A DNA stretch of 64,000 bases from Melampsora larici-populina 98AG31 (Eukaryota; Basidiomycota; Pucciniomycetes; Pucciniales; Melampsoraceae). The notes below the pieces were generated by a model that was not told the DNA's origin, did no database searches, and saw only the letters and a list, made by a program, of their open reading frames with translations. The stretch is from assembly GCF_000204055.1 (NCBI RefSeq), contig NW_006768813.1, positions 384,606-448,605 on the forward strand, in the 5' to 3' direction. Below are positions 22,736-33,000 of the stretch, piece after piece (the first letter of the stretch is position 1; every line of letters starts with the position of its first letter). The translations under genes were made by a program, and so were the position numbers.

Positions 22736-23435
22736 GATATATGAAGACAGCTTACAATTGTGAATGCAAGGTGAAGCTTTTGCAATGAAAAAGGATGTAC
22801 AGAATGGAAAAAATCACAAAAAAAACAAAAACCACAAGTCGCACAACCACCTCAATTATCAGTTTTAAACCTGGGAAACCAAAAAAAAAGTATCACTTAT
22901 TGGGTTTGACGGGTTTATTGGTTTTCCAACCCATTTTACCGCAAATAAAATATATTTGACCCAAAAAGTATTGGATTTTCCAGAGTATTGCTTTTGACAA
23001 GTATCAGTTTTCTCAGAGTCTAATGTACCTTACGTGGGAGTGGTACCTGTTGCGGATATATGAATTTTAATTTGGTATAATCGAATGCCAAAAAGGGAAG
23101 GTGCGGACTCTGGATTACGGGCGGCCCATATTTCCTTGTTCCTTTGATTGTTATCAGGTATCCTGGGATATAGATTCCCTTGGACTGCATGACCAAGGAA
23201 TTGATCTGTGGTTTTCTTGGTCCCAAAGATTGCCTTGAATCAACTTAGAAGCTGTATTCAAGGCTATTGTGTTACAGTTTGAAATCATTCTCTGAATTTA
23301 CTTTAAACTCATTGACATATAATAAATCAAATATCTCCAAATTAGTTATTTGATCACATAGCAATTACAAATATCTGAGCTCCTTTCTGTTAGATCTTCT
23401 ACTTGTGTTATTTTATATTTGATGTAATTTCTTTT

Positions 23436-23806
23436 AAGGCTGAGCCCCAAACCCCAAATGTCGGGGGTGGGGGTTCCCCACAGGTAATTTTCTCTTCTGA
23501 TGACAGAACGGCCCCCGACCCTGGATCCCCGCCGGGGTTTTTTTACAACAAATGCAGAACAGGTCCCAGACCAACAGATAAAAGTCCCTGGGTAGCCCGG
23601 GCATTATTGGATAATCCCCAATAATCCCCTGCTACCCGGGGACTCCCGTCAAGTACCAGGATTGATTTTTGCTGCCTGGAAGAACAACCCCCCGGACCAA
23701 CTATCCCTCGGGGTATTGGTGTTAAATACAGGCTGGCCCGACCCCCTGATCCCGCCAGGAGTACCCCAGGGTATCCCAGATCCCCTGGGGTTTGGGGCTC
23801 ATCCTT
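23436..23806. mobile_element. 371-bp GC-rich MITE with 10-bp target duplication
   Basis: Flanked by the perfect direct repeat AATTTCTTTT (23426-23435 and 23807-23816). Ends are 21-bp inverted repeats that differ at one base (AAGGCTGAGCCCCAAACCCC against AAGGATGAGCCCCAAACCCC). The interior is rich in CCCCGG/CCGGGG palindromes and contrasts sharply with the AT-rich surroundings. A 9-11-bp duplication suggests mobilisation by a Mutator-like transposase. Open frames inside it (23403-23624, 23543-23866) are by-products of composition. Confidence 0.75.
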
Positions 23807-23816
23807 AATTTCTTTT

Positions 23817-24994
23817 GCAATGTGGAGCAAAGTTTTGTTCTGTGAAGTCCTTTCTCTCATTTTCATGTTTTATTTTCAGATTAATCATTTCAAAAGTTTC
23901 ATTATTATCAATCTCAGTGTCTATTATGGTGGTTCAAGAAGAGCTTTTACACCCCTTTTTCAAATTTTATGTTTTGTTTAGGGTGGATTACAGTTTTGCA
24001 ATTACTCAATTCTCCATAAATTTCTTATGACTATCAGGTCCAGCTGATGAAAAAAGATCACCTTACTTTTCTTGTCTTTTTGTGTACCTGGATGTGAGAG
24101 TTTTTTCTCAATAGCTCTGGATTCACCCTTGAGAAACTCCATAATTGACTGCTAAAAGAAGTTGTTGAACTTCACCAAGGCAACTAAAAACAGGGCAGAG
24201 AACTATAAAAAAAGAACTGTTGGGCACAGAAAAAAAAGGGGTATGAGTGTTGGGATGTGGTGGCCTTTTTTTACAAGGCCTTAAAACTTGGTTTTAGAGC
24301 GTTTGTGACTGAGTGATCAAGAATTCTAAGGGGTGAGCAACCCTAAAAAATCTGATCGCGACTCTGTGTCAAATTGCCCACATTTCTTGACTTGAAGCAC
24401 TCTATTCTATAAAACATCTAATCTTCATATTTGTCTATCAATTAGTAATTGATGTAAATAGTACTGTCCAGATATATATAATATTTGAACCATGTTGTTT
24501 GGGTTTAGTTGGAACAGTGTTGAATTTGATCAGTTGTTACATCTCTTATTAGAAAGGCTTTGAAATAATAAGAAGGCTTTTAAAGGTTGAGGATGGCTAC
24601 ATTTTGGGATAAAAAAGAGATGAACAGTGGGTAGTCAATTAATTATCAAAGGTCTGGATTGACATGATGACAGCAGATATGCCTTTTTATAGCTTAACTG
24701 TAGCCATGGGCAAGGTAAAATTTGAGTCACAACCCATTTGAAATGCAGATTACTTCAAAAGCATAGTTGCTTGAAAGCACCATGTAAAAGTATTTCAGAA
24801 TTGACATAGAGGAGAAAGCAAAAAGGACTTATGATTTCTGCATACAGGGAAAAGAACAAAACAAAAAGCACCAATACATGATTGGGTTAGAAGTGCATTC
24901 AATTGTACAAATGAAGAACACTGCAATCTCAATCAACATAGAGCTTTAAGCAAGTGATGGATACACCTTTAGTGCACTAAATTCATCTATAAAC
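23817..24994. other. AT-rich intergenic, no gene recognised
   Basis: Holds no supported gene. Includes the weak Harbinger-related remnant described separately (24193-24381) and several A/T homopolymer runs. Confidence 0.4.
24193..24381. repeat. Diverged remnant related to the right end of the Harbinger element
   Basis: Starts AGGGCAGAGAACTA and ends CAAATTGCCC. Over about 180 bp it follows the same order of motifs as 35560-35750 (AAAAAAAGAAC, GGCCTTAAAAC / GGTCTTAAAAC, TTTTAGAGCGTTTGTGA / TTTTTAGGGCGTCTGTGA, CCTAAAAAA, GATCGCGACTCT / GATCGCAACTCT). No target duplication is clear. Confidence 0.35.
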
Positions 24995-25083
24995 AATAGG
25001 GCAGTTCAAGTAGAGGTTTTACAGCAGTTTTTTAATTTTTACGATCCCTCCGGGACCTTTAAATTTTAGCTTAAATTATAAGT

Positions 25084-25113
25084 CAGTGAACCACCTCTAG
25101 AGGTGGTTCACTG
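25084..25113. repeat. Perfect 30-bp palindrome in the Harbinger left subterminal region
   Basis: The half-site CAGTGAACCACCTCT (25084-25098) is followed at once by its exact complement with no spacer. It lies 86 bp inside the left end; no copy is seen at the right end. It could be a binding site or just a foldable sequence. Confidence 0.8.
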
Positions 25114-25554
25114 TTTTGCGGTCACTTATTTGTCATTAAAAATTTTATAACTTGCCCCCCAAAAAAAAACATGCCACGGACAAACCCAAAAAAAGGATTT
25201 GTTTCCATTAATTTTTTTTCTTGGTCTGTACCTGGATGTAACGGTTGTTTCTAAAAAAACAATCTTTTTTTCCTTCTTATCTCTTTCATCAACAAACAAA
25301 TTGAACAAGAAGAATCAGACGTTCAATACTCAGATTCTCCTCGATTTCTGCCCTCGCATCCACCTTTTCCACATAGTTTTGATTCTCTCAATTCAATCTC
25401 TCTCCAATTTGGCTCTCAACACAAGATCTTCACAAATATCCCGTTTACTTCTCTTCTTTTGGTCACATCCGCCTTATTGACCTAGTTCAGTTTCTCTCAA
25501 ACACCCCTATTTCTTGTCTTCGTATCGTCCAAGGTCATACAATCACCTCTCGCA

Positions 25555-27338
25555 ATGGCGCCTCCATCTCAACAAACTGGGAAGGTGTGTAATATGATGT
25601 GTGGCGTTCTTGTGGTGATCCAAACAGGATAAGCTGACCTATGCTTATTGTTCATGTGCAGGCACCCCGCAGAACGCGTCGAACACGAGCGCAGATCGAG
25701 GAGGATCTGATTGCCTCGGGATTGCCAGCTGGTTCGAGACCATCAGCAGCAGCGGTCAGGCAATCGCGCCTTGCATCTCAGCCCGTTCGATCTAACTCGT
25801 TGGCCACCGCGTCTTCGAAAGCAACGAGAGACAGCCCGAGCTTGGACCGTGTCGACTATCAGACCATTATCTCGTACCTGTCGAAGCCCAAAATCCGCAA
25901 CGCGCTCCTCGGTGGTGGTAGCCAGACTAGGGTGTCTGGTCTACCTATGAACCCTAGATCAATTTTGAACCCTCTCGCGATTAAGCTCAATAACAACTAT
26001 AACATCCGCCACGACACCACCAACATGCGGTTGAATGGTTGAATCCTGTACCAGCGCCTGAAACGGTACAAATCGAAATATGTATCTGCCAAGAATTTCA
26101 GTCTTAAGACGGGTAGCGGGCTCTCTGCGAAGAATGTGGCGGACGGCATTCACACCATGGAAGAATTGTTAGAATCCATGTGTCCCTTTTACTCTGAAAT
26201 GGATATGCTTTTCCGTGATAAAGGAAATGTCACTCCTTTTGGGATCCTCGACAGTGGGGTAGGTCCCAAATCTTCCGACGACGACAGCGACGAAGGTGAA
26301 GCTCAAGGAATGGATGTAGGTGGTAATGAGGATACCCACAGTGATACCACTGATGGTCATGACCATCCGGTGGAATCAGCTCAAATGGCACGGTTGGAAT
26401 CTTCTGGTAAGTATCAGTATTAACTGTAACAGATGTACCTTGATTGTCTGAATCAATCGTTTGGTGATACAGAACAACTGATTGAAAAACCAAAAACCAA
26501 AACCCCTCGTCCACAATCTTCCGGTGTTCAAGAAAACCAAAGTGATCCTGAAGCCCTCAACGCACACTACCGTAGATTTTTAAACGATGATTTTAGTTCA
26601 CCACCTCCAACGCCCAAAGAGACTAACGTCTCCGAGACATTTGCTAATCGACAAGAATCTGTCCCCGCGGAAGCAGAGGCCAACCTGTTGAAAGGGAACC
26701 AAGTTAGACCACCGATTCGACCCCAAACCGATCTAGATGCCAGTTCCGGAGATGACCACAAAACAGTTACGACGGCGAAAGCCCCTCTCACGCAAGCTCG
26801 CTCGAAGGTTGCCAAACGAAAACCAGTTCAGAGACGTTCAGCGAGAGAGGATGCACTGACTGCTGAGGAACTCGCCTTAGACGCCAGTTCCGGAGATGAA
26901 CTCATGACAATCGATGCGCCAGTGACCCAGGGGCGTGGGACTTCTCAATCGGCTCTGTCTCGAAGGTCATTGAACCCACTGCCATCAATTGATCCTGCAA
27001 ATGTGCATAGCAAGGAACATAAGCATGCTCTCGCCAATGTTATGCAACAAGGGAATGAGGCAAAGATCAACATGCTCACGGAAGCCAACAAGTGGCGTCA
27101 AAAATTTGAAGCGGATCGAATGAAAGTTGAGGCCGATGCTCGCATGTCGGCTTTGTCATGGGATAAGGAGCGGTATTTTTTGGACCATCAAGAATTACGA
27201 GACGCCGCGACTCGCCAAATGGCACAAGAGTTACAAAGGGAGCGCAAGCAATTCTGTGAAAAGTTAGTATTGGAGGGCAAGACCCCTGAGGAGCTAGAGG
27301 CGTTCCTCCGCCTGGTTTATCCCGCTGAACAGGCTTAG
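25555..27338 (+). pseudogene. Harbinger accessory protein (Myb/SANT-like partner type), one in-frame stop
   Basis: Exons 25555-25584, 25662-26406 and 26473-27338 join in phase (donors GTGTGT and GTAAGT; acceptors TGCAG and ACAG), about 546 codons. N-terminus MAPPSQQTGK, basic ARRTRR-type start of exon 2, then a conserved-looking core (DYQTIISYLSKPKIRNALLG...LYQRLKRYKSKYVSAKNFSL), an acidic Ser/Asp stretch, two near-repeats of LDASSGDE/D, and a C-terminal helical, charged tail (EANKWRQKFEADRMKVEADA) resembling NAM-associated C-terminal regions of PIF-type second proteins. A TGA at 26040-26042 interrupts the core, most simply a former TGG (Trp). Its position beside the transposase suggests the DNA-binding partner role known for Harbinger systems; the name is inference from context. 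Confidence 0.6.
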
Positions 27339-27993
27339 GCCAAAGAAATCTTCGAAATCACTGTGTCTGGGATTTGCGTCGTGGTATCTGTTTTATCATT
27401 TTCTTGTCTGCGATTAGTTTTGCTCGTTCTTGTCCCCTTTTTTTGTTCTTTTGTCAATCGCTAGCTGTCTTTGTACCTTGTGCGCAATGAGTTCTGATCT
27501 GTAAAGTGAAATCTTGAAATCGAGTTGAATTTTTATCTTGAAATCGATTATGAAATTGATTAGTGTACTTTGCAATCTCGTGTCTTCGTCTCTCTGGGAC
27601 TGGAGACATCCTTGTGCAACCTTTCCACGAGGCCGACTCTGCTTCACTAAGCTCAAGACTTTGCAATCTCGTGTCTTCTTCTCTAAGCTCAAGTTTTTTT
27701 GCTTTGGGGTCTGTTCGTTCAGATAGCTCAGCGTTTCTCAAACTCAGTATGAAAACTCAGGATTCGTTTCTCAATTTCCAACAAAAATTTAACAAATGAT
27801 GATTGCACAAGTCACAACACTTCAAACAGAACAACCAACAATCATAACTAAAACAACATGTTCAATCACTATAGAGTCAAACCACACAAGAAAACACAGA
27901 ATGAACTTCAAACAGAACAACGCAAAATCTTAACTAACAAATTTTGAATGACACAAATTGAAAGAAATAGAAATTCGCCTGAATCACCCAAAA

Positions 27994-29249
27994 TCATGAT
28001 ATGATCGGAAGGCCTCCGCTTTGCCAGTTGTAGGCAACGGTGTGGTCACGAACTGATTCACGCTTGATCCTTCCTCTCTCTACTCCCACAGGATCCGCAG
28101 CCGTTCCACCTCGTAAACGTCCTGCTTCACCAGGTTCGGCCATTACGAGATCATCCTCCTCCTCATTCCATGTGTTTCCCAGATCCGCAAGCATGTTGTG
28201 TAGGATGATGCAAACACGAATCCACCTGAGTATGTGGACCATGTCCCCCCGACTATTCAAAGCTAACCTTAACCCTTGCAGCGAAGCCCAACGCGACTTG
28301 AGGATTCCTATTGAGTGCTCATTTCGCACTTGAGACTTTGCGATACACCAATTAAACTCCTTATTCCTCTCCACCTCGGCAGCCTGGCCCTTGTAAGATG
28401 GAACAACCGTTTCGGAAGGTACGTAAGCGGAGTCTGCTATTATATATTCACCTGGATTGCAATTACAAGATAATTAGATAATCATAGAACCACTGTAAGA
28501 ACAAATAGGTGTGTACCTCTATCAAAATATTTCTCTGGTGAATTAGCAATTTCTGTTTTGGAATAAACAGTGCTGTCACAGCATGAGCCTGGCCACCCAG
28601 CGTAGGCGTACATAATTCTCCGGTCACAATCGCATACAATCTGGACGTTAACTGAGTATCTATGTTTTCTGTCAAAGAAGACCTCGCCGTCTCGGCCGGG
28701 TCTTTGGAACAGTGGGATTGTGGTGCCGTCCACAAATCCCACACAACCTGGGAAACCATCTCGCTTGAGAACCTTGGAGATAGCCTTACGGCGGTTTGAA
28801 TTCGGCCATGTGAGGTAACCCTTTCCGACATCCAAAATCGCGGTTATCACCCGGCGCGTGCAGTTGATCACAGTTCCTCTGCCAACCTTATAATTACGGG
28901 CGAATCGACCAACGGAAGCTCCGTTCCCGTTACTGCCAAGTCGCTCTAGCGTAATTGCGAGTTGCTTCCGAACGGGTGGCTGAGAGTTGTTGTTCGACGA
29001 AACAAAGACAGAGTGGGTTTGGATCATGTTGAGAAGCGCTTCAAAGCCCTCTGGGGGTAGTTCGCATCGCCTGGCGGAAATCAGTCCTTCGATTTCGTAA
29101 CATGTTGCATAAGTCGAACGGCGTGGGTAGAGGAGAGCTTTACGGATGTTAAGATAGCGTTTCGAGTGAACGTGAGCGAGCTACTCGCCCCATTCATTCT
29201 CTTGATCAAACATGTCATCATATAAATTGGCCATCGCTGGGTCTTGGCT
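27994..29249 (-). pseudogene. PIF/Harbinger transposase (DDE_Tnp_4), 5' end missing
   Basis: Exons 28517-29249 (entering the N gap) and 27994-28451; the join GATAGAG/GTGAATAT is in phase. Recognisable order: RYLNIRKALLYPRRSTYATC, FARNYKVGRGTVINCTRRVI (HTH-like), GCVGFVDGTTIPLFQRPG (first Asp), YAYAGWPGSCCDSTVYSKT (second Asp), EYIIADSAYVPSETVVPSYK and SQVRNEHSIGILKSRWASLQ (Glu), then the usual hydrophobic HILRWIRVCIILHNML and an acidic tail. A TAG at 29181-29183 sits in frame upstream of the conserved core (reads EWGE stop LAHVHSKRYLN), and the start is lost in the gap or cut off by the copia insertion. Not expected to be functional. Confidence 0.82.
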
Positions 29250-29349
29250 NNNNNNNNNNNNNNNNNNNNNNNNNNNNNNNNNNNNNNNNNNNNNNNNNNN
29301 NNNNNNNNNNNNNNNNNNNNNNNNNNNNNNNNNNNNNNNNNNNNNNNNN
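29250..29349. other. Assembly gap (100 N)
   Basis: Exactly 100 N between the Harbinger transposase and the left LTR of the copia element; a scaffold gap of unknown true size. It removes the 5' end of the transposase gene and one base of the copia target duplication. Confidence 0.95.
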
Positions 29350-29353
29350 TTCT

Positions 29354-30009
29354 TGTTAGAATACAACCTACGTAGTCAAACCCGCCAAACTACTTACAAC
29401 TCAATTAAGATCACATACTGAATTCAAAACGTAAATCTCAAACTTAAACTTAAACTCAAACCTAACCAATCCATGTATCACTTTTAAATACTCCCATTCA
29501 TCCACGATCGTCACTTTCTCCTCATCAGTTCACTGAGGAACAAAGTGGCGTGTAAGTGGATTCATACTGATTTCTTCTTCAAATCCGAATAAACAATTAT
29601 TGATCTATTTTTATATCTATCACTCTATTTTCTCTTCAGACCTTTGTTGTTTTCTCTCACCTCTGTTAGGTGTGATTATTTTTCGTCTTCGGTGTTCAGA
29701 ACCGTTAAGACTAACGCCCGATTGCTGGCATTATAAGGTTAGAACATATCATCATATGAAATAATAATAATCAGTTCACTGAGGAACAAAGTGGCGTACC
29801 TTTGTTGTTTTCTCTCACCTCTGTTAGGTGTGATTATTTTTCGTCTTCGGTGTTCAGAACCGTTAAGACTAACGCCCGATTGCTGGCATTATAAGGTGTG
29901 ATTATTTTTCGTCTTCGGTGTTCAGAACCGTTAAGACTAACGCCCGATTGCTGGCATTATAAGGTGTATCTCACCATTCCGGTGACTCGAGTTTCTTTAG
30001 TTCTTCGCA
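29354..30009 (+). repeat. 5' LTR of the copia element
   Basis: Begins TGTTAGAATACAACC and ends TTCTTCGCA. Inside, a block of about 69 bp (containing AGACTAACGCCCGATTGCTG) occurs three times, at about 29673, 29829 and 29898, and CAGTTCACTGAGGAACAAAG occurs twice. TATAAGG after each block could be TATA-like elements. Confidence 0.95.
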
Positions 30010-30020
30010 TGGTAGCGAGA
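30010..30020 (+). other. Primer binding site of the copia element
   Basis: TGGTAGCGAGA starts directly after the 5' LTR; TGGTAGCG is the complement of the 3' end of initiator methionine tRNA, the primer used by Ty1-type elements. Confidence 0.75.
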
Positions 30021-30045
30021 GTAACTCGAATTATATTGCAATTTT

Positions 30046-33000
30046 ATGTCATCACCTATTCAAGCCGCATCACCTGCCAATACTTCTGCCGATCCCGAGG
30101 ATCTATCGTTGGAAGACGAAACCATCGAACAACTATCTGATTCATCTGATCGCTCTGCCACATCTAACCACACTGTCCTACCTTCATCATCAAACAATCC
30201 TAAAACATCAGTGATTATGAGCTCTCAAACTTCTCCACAACCCACTACCCAGAAAGATTTCGCTGTCATATTAAACCATAACTTAAGCAAATTACAAGCG
30301 ACAGTAATTCTAGGAAAGAACAATTACAATCATTGGGCTCTGGGAATTAGAAGATCTCTCAGAACGTTATGTCTTGACACTTATCTTACCTCGCCTGAAA
30401 AATCACCCGATATTATTGATGAAGAACACCTTGCCAATAAAGAATGTATAACTAATTTCATTCTTAATCGCATGGATGCTTCAAACCAAGCTTATGTAGA
30501 ATCTAAGCTTCAAGTAAGAAATAATGGTGAGGTGGATTTAGAGTACGAACCTTCAAAACTGTGGACGATTGTTAGAAGCAACAAAGCTCCGATATCAGAA
30601 GCTGCCCAATTTCAACTCGACAACCAGCTCGATGAATATCGCCAAGACAATAAAACAACCCTGGAAATTCATCTTGCTAAATTCAGAGAACTGAAAGACG
30701 AATTGATGCTTGCTGGTGGCGATCTCAATGATGGTCAACTGGCTAGAAGATTGATAAAATCGCTTCATCCCGACAATCAAATCATATTATCTAACGTTTT
30801 CGACATGGTAAATCCCTTAACTTACGATGGTGTCGAACAATACATCCTAAAAAAGGAGAAAGAAATTCGAAACCTTCCTCAATTTGCGAACCTCTACAAA
30901 AACCAATCATTCCATCCCGGCGCTCATTTTATAAATCGAAATAATAGCCAATCTCGAAACAATCAGTTTACGAGACCCAAATGTACTGCCGAGCGATGCG
31001 TATGTAAATATGGCAAAGATGAATGTTTTGAAAACCCGAAGAATCAGGACAAGAAAGTTAGATGGCAAAAAGAGTTGATTAAGAAAGGCAGATGGAGGGG
31101 ACAAATCCCAAATCACTTAAAAACGAGCAGCGATTCAAAGATGTTTGAACATCGATCTTCATCAAGTGTTCAACAAGATACTGATATCGATCAAGAATGT
31201 GATGAATTAACTGATGCGATGAATTCGATGAATGTCACCAGCGATGATAGTCAACCTACCGTCTTTCATATCGATTACTTTTGTAGTAATAAGGCAGTAG
31301 AAGCTAAAGTTCCAAGCAACCTATTTGGATTAGCTGATACAGGTTCATCACATCACATGTTTAACAATCTAAAACATTTCGATCCAAAGTCACTAACTCC
31401 GAACCCTGATCCGAGTAAAAGACTCAACTTAGCTGGCGGTAGCGATACTCTCAAAATCGAAAAGATCGGAACGGCTTATTTGTTAGACGTTGATGGAAAA
31501 GTCATGAAATTTGAAAATTCATTATATGTCCCTCATCTGAACAAGAATCTTATAGCTGCTGGTGCTCTCATCAAGAAAGGTGTTGTCTCATCTATCAATC
31601 CAACCAAACCTCATCTCTTTGAATTGAATCTAGGCAAGAAGACCCTATTCCGAGGATTCTTCTCAGGCAATCTCATGATAATCAAATTAGTCGAATGCCC
31701 GGTACGTCAAATTCCATATTCAGCATCAATAAATCAATCTGACACTTTAATTAATCTTCATAATCGATTAGGTCACCCTAATTTCGCGTACCTTCGGAAA
31801 ATGATTAAAGAAAAGATGATTGATGGAATTTCCGAAAATTTTGATTTATCTAAACCTGATGATTGCATAGCTTGTATCAAATCCAAGAGCGAACGACCTC
31901 CTTTTTCAAATTCTAGACCCCGTGCTCAAAATAAACTAGATAATGTTCATGTAGACTTGAGTGGGATTGTTAGAGGATACGTCAATAATAATTATTTATA
32001 TTACATCCTGTTCACCGACGACTTAACTGGCATGCGTTTCGTATACTTCCTGAAATCAAAAGATAAAGTTTCTGTATTCAACGCACTTTGTGCATTCATC
32101 ACGTTTGCGGAGCGCCAAAGTGAACGAAGAGTGAAATGTTTTACCTTAGATCAAGGTTCCGAATTTTTCAATTCAATCTTTATTCCATACTGTAAAGAAA
32201 AAGGTATTTGGCTACATGAAACAGCAGCATATACCCCTGAAGAAAACGGAGTATCGGAGCGATCTAATAAGACCATCACCTATAAAGCTAGAGCCCTACT
32301 TCAACACTCAAATGTTCCACCAAGTTTCTGTTTCGAAGCAGTAAACACCACCGTCTACCTCGACAACCGCACCATCTCCCTCGCTTACAACCAAGGAAAG
32401 ATGACTCCTTTTGAAGGATGGTACGGCAGAAAACCATCAATATCACATATACGTACTTTTGGTTGTGGAGTTGAATACATCATCAGAAAACCTCAAAGAG
32501 ACGGTAAATTTCATGCCATAACTCGAACTGCTATACTACTTGGTTTTTCAACAGATAATTTCAACTATAGAATATATGATCTTGAACTGAAGAAGATAAT
32601 AACATCCCACGACGTGAAATTCCGTGAAGAATTCTTTCCTTTTCGAAAGACAATTAAATTTAATTACGAGCATTTATTTTCAAGAAAAGACTTACAAGAT
32701 CTTGAAGATTCAAACCCTGGATTCGATACAGTTATCAATGTCGACGATGATGATTACCCAACTATCATCAATCCCCAGCCTGACATGAACCCAATTGTTA
32801 CACCGGAGTCTGAACCTCCGAGTGATAACATTGGTAATTCTCCAGCAATTCAAACAATTCCATCTGATAATCCTGTGGAGTCTGAACCTCCACCAGGACA
32901 AGCAACAGATAGTGAAGAAAACACCACAAACCAACCAACTATCCGACGATCAACAAGAGATAGAAGAGTCCCTGATAGATTTACGCCATCTACTCAGCAT

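Larger units (their letters stand above)
19594..23020 (-). mobile_element. Pogo-like (Tc1/mariner superfamily) DNA transposon, 3.4 kb
   Basis: The ends are inverted repeats GACTCTGAGAAAACCAATA (left) and GACTCTGAGAAAACTGATAC (right, read inward), flanked on both sides by TA (19592-19593 and 23021-23022), the target of the mariner/pogo group. TATTGGTTTT-type motifs are repeated in both subterminal regions. It contains one transposase gene on the minus strand, which is interrupted by a CACTA-type element (19847-20662). Confidence 0.85.
19295..23226 (-). pseudogene. Old open frame split by the pogo element
   Basis: On the minus strand, 23226-23023 reads SLGPRKPQINSLVMQSKGIY... up to LPRKVH and hits the right end of the pogo element. 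The frame resumes exactly across the TA target at 19593 as VTVESLWNPESMT, then a TAA (19544-19546), then ALHTVCLELLHHQILHQHYS... to a stop at 19295. Removing the element and one TA restores one frame apart from that TAA, which sits where a Gln (CAA) would read naturally. The protein is not recognised; no start codon is seen, so this is a fragment of a larger spliced or truncated gene, possibly itself from a transposon. Confidence 0.5.

Noticed and set aside
23403..23866. Two open frames in the GC-rich region
   Set aside because: They lie across the MITE boundaries and reflect its composition.
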